Assembly (NCBI GenBank): GCA_017547995.1
Contig: JAFYNW010000377.1
Location: 1 to 5,453, forward strand
Origin: Clostridia bacterium
GTDB taxonomy: Bacteria > Bacillota > Clostridia > Oscillospirales > Butyricicoccaceae
Length of the DNA: 5,453 nt
Direction: 5' to 3'
Part shown: in pieces, positions 1-5,453 of the stretch
Position numbering within the stretch: the stretch's first letter is position 1
Layout of the letters: each line of letters opens with the position of its first letter
Made by a program: the position numbers and the translations under genes
Notes under the pieces: generated by a model
Seen by the model: only the letters and a program-made list of their open reading frames with translations
Told to the model about the DNA's origin: nothing
Database searches by the model: none

Positions 1-684
1 CGTTACGTACTTGCCGCCCATATTCTTATATAACTCAAGCACCCAGTCCTGTGGGCAAATCTGCTTGTGCCATACGATAAGGCCGCGTGTGTTAAGCTCG
101 AGAGCCTTGCCGCGCTGAATAATAATTTCCAGGATTTTCCTGATTTTACCCTCGTATCTGCGAAGGTCGCAAAGCGAAACATCGCCACCGAAAGCCTGCT
201 CCATCTTACGGAGAGGGAAGTCGATATGCCCGATGCTGTCGTAATCGCAAAGGGAAGCCATCTTGATTACCTCGTCAAGATAGTGATTCATAATTTCAAA
301 GCACTGCTCAGGCGTCTTGTAGTCAATTTCATAAATATCACGTCCGTCAGCAAGATTATGCACGGAAGCAAGAACGAAATCGAAGCGTGAAGAATGAATC
401 AGCTGATTGCTGTCAGCAAGGTTTGTATGAGGCTGACCGAGCTCGATAGCATTGAGCAGGGTAAGCTTGTCCTTGTATTTTTCCTGAAGACGAGCCGTTT
501 CCTGATTTCTCGCATCCTGACGGGCAGAATAATAACTGTCCTTATAACCGGGCATAACGTCAAAATGTTCGGTTATTGCCAGAACGGAAAGACCTTTCTC
601 AATTGCCGAAAGACAAAGCTCCTCAGGAGAAAAACGTGCATCGAAGGAAAAATTGCTGTGGGAATGTAAATCTATCTTAAGCAT
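1..684 (-). CDS. PHP-family histidinol-phosphatase-like protein (HisJ/HisK family), 3' end missing
   Basis: Predicted metal-dependent phosphoesterase of the PHP superfamily; the closest match I recall is lactococcal HisK, which converts histidinol phosphate to histidinol in histidine synthesis. The reading frame stays open from the ATG at 682-684 to the window edge, giving 228 codons of a family that usually has about 240-280. Visible metal and active-site motifs are HSH (His7, His9), TEH (Glu39-His40), IEL (Glu81), SVH (His109), GHID (His153) and LELNT (Glu196). The last residues, GGKYVT, normally lie just before the final S-D-A-H motif, which falls outside. The start is supported by an AAAAGGA RBS at 693-699, 8 nt upstream, and by a promoter at 722-750. 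No other histidine gene is visible, so the true substrate could be another phosphate ester; PHP proteins are often over-annotated. The family call is firm, the substrate is inferred. Confidence 0.85.
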   Translation of the reverse strand, partial: MLKIDLHSHSNFSFDARFSPEELCLSAIEKGLSVLAITEHFDVMPGYKDSYYSARQDARNQETARLQEKYKDKLTLLNAIELGQPHTNLADSNQLIHSSRFDFVLASVHNLADGRDIYEIDYKTPEQCFEIMNHYLDEVIKMASLCDYDSIGHIDFPLRKMEQAFGGDVSLCDLRRYEGKIRKILEIIIQRGKALELNTRGLIVWHKQICPQDWVLELYKNMGGKYVT

Positions 685-721
685 AGCGGAAATCCTTTTG
701 CGTGTTATCTGTAATATAATT

Positions 722-750
722 ATTATAACATAAGTAAAGTGAAAAGTGAA
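722..750 (-). promoter_or_regulatory. Extended -10 sigma-A-type promoter of the PHP phosphatase gene
   Basis: On the minus strand, a perfect TATAAT (722-727) is preceded by TGT, making an extended -10 element. TTCACT (745-750, four of six matches to TTGACA) lies 17 nt further upstream. Transcription would begin near 714-716, giving a leader of about 30 nt that carries the RBS at 693-699. Two direct AAGTGAA heptamers (737-743 and 744-750, plus-strand reading) lie over and next to the -35 box and might bind a regulator. That last point is a guess. Confidence 0.6.
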
Positions 751-832
751 TAATTTTTCGAAAATATAAGCATAAAATTTGTGTAAATTGGGTATAAATA
801 TCATAAGCAATTCAAACGTAAGGAGAAAAACA

Positions 833-1036
833 ATGTTCAATAAACTTGCACTGCTTTTGGTAATCATCGGTGCCATCAACTGGGGCGCTATCGGTATTTT
901 CGGCATCGACCTTGTGGCGACAATTTTTGGCGGACAGGACGCACTGCTCAGCAGAGTCATCTATACGCTTGTGGGACTGTCCGGTATCTGGTGCATTTCA
1001 TTTCTTTTCGGCAAACACGACACAGACGTGATGTAG
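833..1036 (+). CDS. DUF378 family small membrane protein (YuzA-like)
   Basis: A 67-residue integral membrane protein with two hydrophobic helices, at about residues 4-31 and 40-60. The N-terminal segment INWGAIG and the following IFGGQDALLSR-IYTLVGL-G are the hallmark of DUF378, a family typified by Bacillus YuzA whose function is unknown. The length is typical for the family. I chose ATG 833 because AAGGAG at 820-825 lies 7 nt upstream. A start at 779 in the same frame would add 18 polar residues unlike the family and would put the RBS inside the gene. The gene is divergent from the phosphatase gene and convergent with the stalk-domain gene, so it is probably transcribed alone. I see no convincing sigma-A promoter in the AT-rich 750-820 stretch. 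The short C-terminal tail (KHDTDVM) is hydrophilic. Confidence 0.9.
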   Translation: MFNKLALLLVIIGAINWGAIGIFGIDLVATIFGGQDALLSRVIYTLVGLSGIWCISFLFGKHDTDVM

Positions 1037-1051
1037 CGTCTCTTAACGTAG

Positions 1052-1071
1052 GGGAGCTGCTTGCCGCTCCC
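1052..1071. repeat. REP-like intergenic hairpin downstream of the DUF378 gene
   Basis: GGGAGC (1052-1057) and GCTCCC (1066-1071) form a perfect 6-bp stem around an 8-nt loop, starting 16 nt after the DUF378 stop. The flanks, ACGTAGG on the left and GCGG on the right, resemble a hairpin family I recall as scattered through clostridial intergenic regions, with GTAGGGG before and CGCGG after a variable stem. There is no T-run after it, so it is not an obvious terminator. The following stretch, 1085-1125, contains no ORF and only weak symmetry. Membership of a dispersed family is from memory and needs the rest of the genome. Confidence 0.45.
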
Positions 1072-1132
1072 GCGGAAAGATAAATCGGGCCCCCAGGTGA
1101 GCCTGCTCAATTGGGAGAGCGAAGCGATAATA

Positions 1133-1160
1133 AAAAGCCACCCCGTAAGGAGTGGCTTTT
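1133..1160. terminator. Bidirectional Rho-independent terminator between convergent genes
   Basis: AAAAGCCAC (1133-1141) pairs perfectly with GTGGCTTTT (1152-1160). Inside it, after one C/A mismatch, CC (1143-1144) pairs with GG (1149-1150) around a GTAA loop. On the minus strand the stem starts 6 nt after the stop of the stalk-domain gene and ends in TTTTTATTA, a good U-tract. On the plus strand it ends in TTTTG and can also serve the DUF378 gene, whose stop is about 100 nt upstream. Confidence 0.85.
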
Positions 1161-1166
1161 GCTATG

Positions 1167-2237
1167 CTATTGACCAAAGTGAGAAAGTGCTCTCATAAGA
1201 TTGTCAGGTGATTCGCCGAGAATGATAATGCAGCAGATGTAATCATCGCCGACCTTTCTGATGAAATAATCGTTGTAAACTTCGCCATCAATGAGAAGGC
1301 TCATGGAGTAATACTCATTATCGCAGATGTTTGTCAAACCGGAGGAGAGAAGCTCAGCGCTGTCGCCCTGCTCATAGAAGCTCTTGAGGATAGCTTCGGC
1401 ATACATTTCACTGGTGATGAGTTCCTTGTTTTCAACTTCGGAGAAGTTCACGAAATGAACGATAGTTGTTGTAAGGTCAGCATCATTCTGAACTACCATA
1501 TCGTAGATGATGCTGTCGTCCTCGGAGGAGATAAACTCAGCAATCTGAGCGTCATCTTTAGCGATAGTGTGGCCATCATCCACCGTGCAGTCGAGGTGAG
1601 CGAAGTTGTTGATGTAGAAGTTGCCATCCCATACACCGCGTTCAAATCCTGTTTCAGGAACAGGTGTGGAAGGAGGTGTTACAGGGATTTCAACAGTAGT
1701 ACCGTCTGTGAGAACAACGGAATAAGTTGCCGCATCAAATTCAATGTAGAGGTCAACAAGGTTGGAAATTGCACGGACAGGAAGGTAAGTTGTGTCATTG
1801 TAAGAGATAGGATAAACAACTGTGCCGTTCACGTCTGTGAATGTCTGAACTTCGCCGTAGTAAGTTACGTTGAGGCTCTTGTTGAGGATAGCGGAAACAG
1901 TTTCCTTGCCTGTCTTTGCTTCGCCGATTGGGTCAGCGGCAGGCTCGATTTTGGCATCACCGCCAAGCACTACGGAATAAGTTGTGCTGTCCCAGGAAAT
2001 AGGGAGGTTGATGAGGTTGGAAATCGCGCGGACAGGAAGATAAGTTGTGTCGTTGTAGGAGAGAGGGTAAACGATATTGCCGTTTACGTCTGTGAAAGTT
2101 CTGAACTCTCCATCGTAAATAATTTTAAGGTCGCGGTTGAGCAAAGGCTTGATGTTTTCCTTTTCGTTCGCAAAAGCAGAAACACTGAGGGAGAGCATCA
2201 TAACGACTGCAAGCATAAGCGAAAGAAATCTTTTCAT
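1167..2237 (-). CDS. Secreted protein with two copper-amine-oxidase N-terminal-like (stalk) domains
   Basis: 356 residues. Residues 1-23 are a classic Sec signal peptide: MKR, a hydrophobic core, then cleavage after A-F-A. There is no lipobox cysteine and no C-terminal anchor, so release from the cell or non-covalent wall association is likely. Residues 32-91 and 117-176 are two copies of the domain annotated as copper amine oxidase N-terminal or stalk domain (PF07833-like), each with TFTDVNG, YP-SYNDTTYLPVRAISNL and TYSVVL. About 41 of 60 positions are identical. No amine oxidase catalytic domain is present, so the protein is not an oxidase. A proline- and threonine-rich linker (184-197) leads to residues 198-356. 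That part opens with GVWDGNFYIN, resembles small PsbP/DUF1795-like domains of clostridial exported proteins, and has no assigned function. The start is supported by AAAGGAG (2246-2252), 8 nt upstream, and by the signal peptide. A terminator follows 6 nt after the stop. The role is unknown; the stalk domains may bind cell-surface material. Confidence 0.88.
   Translation of the reverse strand: MKRFLSLMLAVVMMLSLSVSAFANEKENIKPLLNRDLKIIYDGEFRTFTDVNGNIVYPLSYNDTTYLPVRAISNLINLPISWDSTTYSVVLGGDAKIEPAADPIGEAKTGKETVSAILNKSLNVTYYGEVQTFTDVNGTVVYPISYNDTTYLPVRAISNLVDLYIEFDAATYSVVLTDGTTVEIPVTPPSTPVPETGFERGVWDGNFYINNFAHLDCTVDDGHTIAKDDAQIAEFISSEDDSIIYDMVVQNDADLTTTIVHFVNFSEVENKELITSEMYAEAILKSFYEQGDSAELLSSGLTNICDNEYYSMSLLIDGEVYNDYFIRKVGDDYICCIIILGESPDNLMRALSHFGQ
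1710..2144 (-). repeat. Tandem intragenic duplication encoding the two stalk domains
   Basis: Two 180-bp units, 1965-2144 (first domain) and 1710-1889 (second domain), are offset by 255 bp, or exactly 85 codons. Over the best-conserved 16 codons (2013-2060 against 1758-1805) the proteins are identical and the DNA differs at only 6 of 48 positions, all synonymous transitions. This points to a fairly recent duplication or to gene conversion between the units. Confidence 0.8.
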
Positions 2238-2262
2238 TTTGCATTCTCCTTTTTAATTTCTG

Positions 2263-2287
2263 AAAGGGCAGGAGAGACCTGCCCTTT
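2263..2287. terminator. Perfect 10-bp hairpin: terminator or 5'-leader stem-loop
   Basis: AAAGGGCAGG (2263-2272) and CCTGCCCTTT (2278-2287) pair without mismatch around a 5-nt loop. In the minus-strand direction used by all nearby genes, it follows the peptidase pair and ends in TTTCAGAAATT, a weak U-tract. On the plus strand it ends in TTTTGAGTTTGTT. It may end peptidase transcription. However, it also lies only 10 nt before the RBS of the stalk-domain gene (2246-2252), leaving no room for a promoter between them, so it could instead be part of that gene's 5' leader. Confidence 0.55.
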
Positions 2288-2302
2288 TGAGTTTGTTACA
2301 AG

Positions 2303-2390
2303 CCTTCCCCACGAATGAGGGAAGGTGTCCCAAGATGCGTGGGACGGGAGAGGTGTATATGTCAATCTGCGTCCACCTCAGTTCCGCAGA
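2303..2390. repeat. Cluster of intergenic inverted repeats, probable dispersed element
   Basis: Four short perfect stems lie in 88 bases. CCTTCCC (2303-2309) pairs with GGGAAGG (2319-2325). GTCCCA (2327-2332) pairs with TGGGAC (2340-2345). GAGGTG (2350-2355) pairs with CACCTC (2374-2379). TCTGCG (2366-2371) pairs with CGCAGA (2385-2390). The last two overlap and exclude each other. The stretch has no ORF with an RBS and differs in composition from the genes. Its wording resembles dispersed repeats I recall from intergenic regions of gut clostridia. No T-run follows any stem on the minus strand. A perfect TTGACA occurs on the minus strand at 2360-2365, but no -10 box follows at 15-19 nt. Confidence 0.5.
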
Positions 2391-2420
2391 CGATATTCCT
2401 TAAAAGTGAGGAAACTTAAA

Positions 2421-4412
2421 TTATGCGTTCTTGACGTACTTGTCAATCCAGTCGAGGATTTCCTTACATCTTCTGTTACGGGATGTAGGCTTGCCGATGG
2501 AGCGCATCTTATGGCTGTAGCCGTGGAAGATAACGAATCTTGTTTCAACGCCGTGCATCATAAGAGCTGTGTACATCTGAACAGCTTCCTGCATTGGGCA
2601 GCGGTAGTCGGAGCCGTACTGGAGGAAGAGAGTTGGTGTCTTTACGTTTGGAGCATACTTGAGAGGGGAAGCTCTCCAAGTTTCTTCGAAAGCATTCCAA
2701 GGTGTGCCGCCCATCTGTGCATTACAGAAGTTTGTAATGTCGGAGCAGCCGTACATTGTAACCCAGCTGGAGATACAGCACTGTGGAACAGCTGCCTTGA
2801 AGCGGTCTGTGTGGCCGATTACCCAGTTGGACATATAGCCGCCGTAAGAGCCGCCGCCGATACCAAGACGGTCTGCGTCCATATCAGGATACTTTTCGAT
2901 AACCTTGTCTGTGAATTCCATAATATCCTGGTAATCCCAGATGCCGTACTTGCCTGTGATGCAAGCGAAGTCATCGCCGCGGCCGGAAGAGCCACGTGGA
3001 TTACAATAGAATACGAAATAGCCTTCGGAAGCAATCCACTGAAGGTCGAGCATGAGCTCACGGCCGTAGTTGGCACGAGGACCGCCGTGTACTTCGATAT
3101 AGCCAGGATACTTCTTGCCAGGCTCATAGCCGTAAGGCTTGATTACCCAACCATCGATTTCGATGCCGTCGGAGTTGACGAACGTGAGATATTCAGGCTT
3201 GTTCATCTGATAAGTTTCATTGAACTTCTTGTTGAGAGCAGTGATAGGACGGAAGTTCTTGCCTTCGATAGCGTAGATTTCCGAAGGCATATTGTATTCG
3301 ATACCAACAGCCGCAATCTTGTCTTCATGGATTGTGTAGGAAGCAATCTGGATTTCTTCATCGGAGATACGTACAGGCTTGTCGTCTTCAAGGACGTAAA
3401 GACCTGTGCCGAAACGCTTTGTTTCGAGGAAGTAAAGCTTGTTGTTCTTTACCATGAAGGAAGAGCCTGCGCCGTTTACGCCGTCTGTAACCATACCGAA
3501 GCCGAAATCGCCTTCAGGAACGTAAATCTGCTTGAGTTCCTTTGTTGCGAGGTCAATCTTCCAGAGCTGTGCGCCTGCAATCTTGGAGAAGTCAGCAACA
3601 CGGCCAACAAAGTAGATGCAGTCTTCGGAAACAGCCATGCTCATAACAGAGTATGTGCCTTCTTCAAGGTATGTTTCCTTAGCGCCTGTCTTGAGGTTGT
3701 AGCCGTAGATACCATCTGTGAAGGATGTTGCGCCTGTGAGCATTTCGCCGGAATAGAAGAGAGTCTTCTTGTCAGGAGAAAGCACAGCGTTGTCTGTGGA
3801 GAAGAGCTTATCTGTGATAGCCTTCAGCTTGCCTGTTGTGCGGTTATACTTATAGAGGCGGTTTCTCTTCTTGTTGATGTAGCCCATGCCGTCGAAGCGG
3901 TAAGGGAATTCGTCTGCAACTTCATAGTCGAGAGTTTCACGCCATTCTTCGAGAGCCTCGTCGCGCTTCTTGCCCTTGAGACCTGTAAGGTCAGGGTAAG
4001 CATTGTCGAATGTAGCGCGGATGAGGTAATCGTTGCGTTCAATCTTTGTAGCGGAAGCGCCGTTGAGCTCGATGCGGAATGCTTCTTCAGCTTCGCCGCC
4101 GTCAAGGCTCATTTCATAGAAGACAGTAAGCTGTTCGCCCTTCGCCTTGAGCTTCTTGTCAGCTTCATTTCTGAGAGAGGAGAAGAGGATTGTGTTGGAA
4201 TTAACCCATGTGAATGAGCCTTCTGCACCGAAGTTAGTAAGCTTCTTCACCTTGCCTGTCTTGTAGTTTGTAAGATAAATCTTGGAAAGATAGCCGTTTG
4301 TCTTGTTGTCGCCGATTCTGACCAGGAATGCTACGTTCTTGCCATCAGGAGAAAACTGAGCGGAGTTAGGCAGCATCAGGTCTGTAAAGTCTTTATATGT
4401 ATACTTTTTCAT
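2421..4412 (-). CDS. S9 family peptidase (YuxL/acylaminoacyl-peptidase type), downstream paralogue
   Basis: A complete 663-residue serine peptidase of the prolyl oligopeptidase family, probably cytoplasmic because it has no signal peptide or membrane segment. Residues 1-400 form a beta-propeller with TolB/WD-like motifs (FSPDG at 20-24, LSPD at 211-214) that should gate access to the active site. Residues 408-663 form the alpha/beta-hydrolase domain: HGGP (442-445, oxyanion side), NPRG (471-474), nucleophile Ser522 in GGGSYGG, Asp602 in GSDYRC and His634 in GYSH. The catalytic triad is complete and the length fits B. subtilis YuxL. Such enzymes release peptides or acylated amino acids from short oligopeptides; the specificity here cannot be read from sequence. 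The ATG has AGGAGA (4421-4426) 8 nt upstream. The gene follows its paralogue by 13 nt, so the two are surely co-transcribed. Oddity: QRS, found in YuxL and the paralogue after the nucleophile, is QCC here (544-546), with Cys556 and Cys563 nearby. Confidence 0.93.
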   Translation of the reverse strand: MKKYTYKDFTDLMLPNSAQFSPDGKNVAFLVRIGDNKTNGYLSKIYLTNYKTGKVKKLTNFGAEGSFTWVNSNTILFSSLRNEADKKLKAKGEQLTVFYEMSLDGGEAEEAFRIELNGASATKIERNDYLIRATFDNAYPDLTGLKGKKRDEALEEWRETLDYEVADEFPYRFDGMGYINKKRNRLYKYNRTTGKLKAITDKLFSTDNAVLSPDKKTLFYSGEMLTGATSFTDGIYGYNLKTGAKETYLEEGTYSVMSMAVSEDCIYFVGRVADFSKIAGAQLWKIDLATKELKQIYVPEGDFGFGMVTDGVNGAGSSFMVKNNKLYFLETKRFGTGLYVLEDDKPVRISDEEIQIASYTIHEDKIAAVGIEYNMPSEIYAIEGKNFRPITALNKKFNETYQMNKPEYLTFVNSDGIEIDGWVIKPYGYEPGKKYPGYIEVHGGPRANYGRELMLDLQWIASEGYFVFYCNPRGSSGRGDDFACITGKYGIWDYQDIMEFTDKVIEKYPDMDADRLGIGGGSYGGYMSNWVIGHTDRFKAAVPQCCISSWVTMYGCSDITNFCNAQMGGTPWNAFEETWRASPLKYAPNVKTPTLFLQYGSDYRCPMQEAVQMYTALMMHGVETRFVIFHGYSHKMRSIGKPTSRNRRCKEILDWIDKYVKNA

Positions 4413-4428
4413 AGTAATATTCTCCTTA
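4413..4428 (-). promoter_or_regulatory. RBS overlapping the stop codon of the upstream peptidase gene
   Basis: In the minus-strand mRNA the sequence TAAGGAGA contains both the TAA stop of the upstream peptidase (4426-4428) and the AGGAGA RBS (4421-4426) of the next gene. An 8-nt spacer leads to its ATG. Ribosomes ending the first gene uncover the RBS of the second, which suggests translational coupling and similar protein amounts. Confidence 0.75.
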
Positions 4429-5453
4429 TGCCTTGATGTACTTATAGAGCCACTGTGTGATTTCCTTGAGTCTTCTGAGGCGGTGCTTTGGCTTGCCGCT
4501 TCTGGAAAGCTCGTGGTTTTCGCCCTTGAAGAAGCAGATTCTTGTGTCTACCTTGTTGTTAAGGAGAGCGCGGTACATCTGTTCAGCTTCAGGCTGAGTG
4601 CAGCGGTAGTCTTCGAAGGAATGGATGAACATTGTAGGAGTCTTTGCCTTGTGAACGTGCTTGAGAGGGGACTGGGAGTAAACCTTTTCGAAATCGTCCC
4701 AGATGTCGGACTGGATTTCACGCATACCTGTGCCAGGAATGTCACCAACGAGGTTGAAGTGACCCCATTCAGCGATGGAACGCTGGGAAACAGCCGCTGC
4801 GAAACGGTCTGTGTTGCCGATAATCCAGTTAGTCATGAAGCCGCCGTAGGAGCCGCCTGTTACGCCAAGCTTGCTTGCGTCGATAGCAGGGTAAACCTTG
4901 AGCACTTCGTCAACGAATTCCATAAGGTCCTTATAGTCGATATCGCCCCACTTGCCGCCGATTTCATAGAAGTCACGGCCTCTGCCTGTGCCGCCGCGTG
5001 GGTCGCAGAACATGACGAAGCAGCCGTCACTTGCCATAACCTGCATTTCGTGGAAGAATACGTGGCCGAAGGATGTGTGTGGGCCGCCGTGGATTTCGAG
5101 CACTGCAGGATACTTCTTTGTTGGGTCATAATCCTTTGGCTTGAGAACGAAGCCGTTGATAACGTAGCCGTCGGAGTTTGTGAAGGAAACAGGCTCAGCT
5201 GGAGCAACGTATTTGCCGGAAAGTGCCTTTGTGTTGAAGGCTGTCTTCTTGATAGCCTTGCCATCCTTGAGAGCGTAAACTTCCTGAGGACATACGTCTG
5301 TCATACCTGTGCAGATAATCTTGCCGCCAGATATATCGAAGGAGTCGATTGTCATGTATGTATCTGTAACCTGAGTGATTTCGTTATTTTCAAGCTTGAA
5401 GATATGGCTGTTGTTATTGAGAGTACCGAGGAAATAGAGTGTATTGCCGATAA
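4426..5453 (-). CDS. S9 family peptidase (YuxL-like), upstream paralogue, 5' end missing
   Basis: The C-terminal 341 residues plus part of one codon of a prolyl-oligopeptidase-family serine peptidase. The frame is open to the window edge, so the start and most of the beta-propeller (probably about 320 residues) lie outside. The internal ATG at 5353-5355 is not the start: the residues before it (for example IGNTLYFLGTLNNN) continue the propeller and no RBS precedes it. The hydrolase domain shows HGGP, DPRGGTGRGRDF, nucleophile Ser in GGSYGG (codon 4849-4851), Asp in FEDYRC (4609-4611) and His in GENH (4513-4515), so the triad is complete. GVTGGSYGGFMTNWI and SQRSI closely follow B. subtilis YuxL. 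By eye, close to half of the residues in the hydrolase domain match the downstream paralogue, so the pair comes from an old tandem duplication. The operon promoter is outside the window. Substrate specificity is unknown. Confidence 0.92.
   Translation of the reverse strand, partial: IGNTLYFLGTLNNNSHIFKLENNEITQVTDTYMTIDSFDISGGKIICTGMTDVCPQEVYALKDGKAIKKTAFNTKALSGKYVAPAEPVSFTNSDGYVINGFVLKPKDYDPTKKYPAVLEIHGGPHTSFGHVFFHEMQVMASDGCFVMFCDPRGGTGRGRDFYEIGGKWGDIDYKDLMEFVDEVLKVYPAIDASKLGVTGGSYGGFMTNWIIGNTDRFAAAVSQRSIAEWGHFNLVGDIPGTGMREIQSDIWDDFEKVYSQSPLKHVHKAKTPTMFIHSFEDYRCTQPEAEQMYRALLNNKVDTRICFFKGENHELSRSGKPKHRLRRLKEITQWLYKYIKA

Noticed and set aside
67..669. Two plus-strand open frames (67-390 and 394-669) opposite the phosphatase gene
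   Set aside because: The minus strand carries an unbroken PHP protein with all expected metal-ligand motifs, an RBS and a promoter. The plus-strand products have no recognisable features.
779..832. Upstream start that would lengthen the DUF378 protein by 18 residues
   Set aside because: The added residues are polar and unlike the family, and the good RBS at 820-825 fits the ATG at 833.
1037..1166. Possible tRNA or small RNA gene in the GC-rich intergenic stretch
   Set aside because: No cloverleaf, CCA end or T-loop motif is visible. The symmetry is explained by a short hairpin and the terminator.
1455..2318. A 287-codon plus-strand open frame opposite the stalk-domain gene
   Set aside because: It has the same mirror-register cause. 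The opposite strand encodes a signal peptide and two recognisable domains, and this frame has no RBS or family likeness.
2337..2365. Promoter for the stalk-domain gene built on the perfect TTGACA at 2360-2365 (minus strand)
   Set aside because: No -10-like hexamer occurs at 15-19 nt; the sequence there is GC-rich (CCACGC). The TTGACA is probably a chance part of the repeat.
2325..4217. A 630-codon open frame on the plus strand opposite the 663-residue peptidase gene
   Set aside because: Its codons are exact reverse complements of the peptidase codons (same triplet register). It stays open because the peptidase avoids TTA, CTA and TCA codons. It starts with GTG inside the hairpin cluster, lacks an RBS, and its Cys/Val-rich product resembles no family. 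The peptidase on the other strand has full motifs.
4548..5264. Short minus-strand frames nested within the peptidase genes
   Set aside because: They are shifted frames of the peptidase coding sequence, rich in Ser/Thr/Ala low-complexity residues, with no RBS of their own.

Overview
The window reads as an ordinary chromosomal segment of a Gram-positive Bacillota, most likely a gut clostridium near Ruminococcus/Oscillospiraceae. The reasons are AGGAG-type ribosome binding sites 7-8 nt before the starts, moderate GC, a secreted protein with copper-amine-oxidase-type stalk domains, a PHP-type histidinol-phosphatase, and hairpin-rich intergenic repeats. The taxonomic call is an inference from style and protein families, not from a marker gene.

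Layout, left to right. (i) 1-684, minus: the 5' part of a PHP-family histidinol-phosphatase-like gene, cut by the window edge just before its last metal-binding motif, with a good extended -10 promoter at 722-750. (ii) 833-1036, plus: a 67-residue DUF378 (YuzA-like) membrane protein, divergent from (i). (iii) 1037-1166: a REP-like hairpin and a bidirectional terminator between convergent genes. (iv) 1167-2237, minus: a secreted 356-residue protein with a signal peptide, two near-identical stalk domains and an unassigned C-terminal domain. (v) 2238-2420: a non-coding stretch packed with stem-loops, including a perfect 10-bp hairpin close to the RBS of (iv). (vi) 2421-4412 and 4426-5453, minus: two tandem paralogous S9-family serine peptidases (YuxL/acylaminoacyl-peptidase type). 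They are 13 nt apart, with the RBS of the second overlapping the stop of the first. The upstream one is cut by the window edge.

The two peptidases probably form one transcription unit for cytoplasmic peptide breakdown. The histidinol-phosphatase and the DUF378 gene look functionally unrelated to it. All genes are intact apart from the two cut by the edges. There are no mobile-element genes, tRNA, rRNA or CRISPR arrays. I do not see a clearly new biological system. The points most worth a second look are the hairpin cluster at 2263-2390, the cysteine cluster that replaces a conserved Arg-Ser in one peptidase, and the recently duplicated stalk domain.
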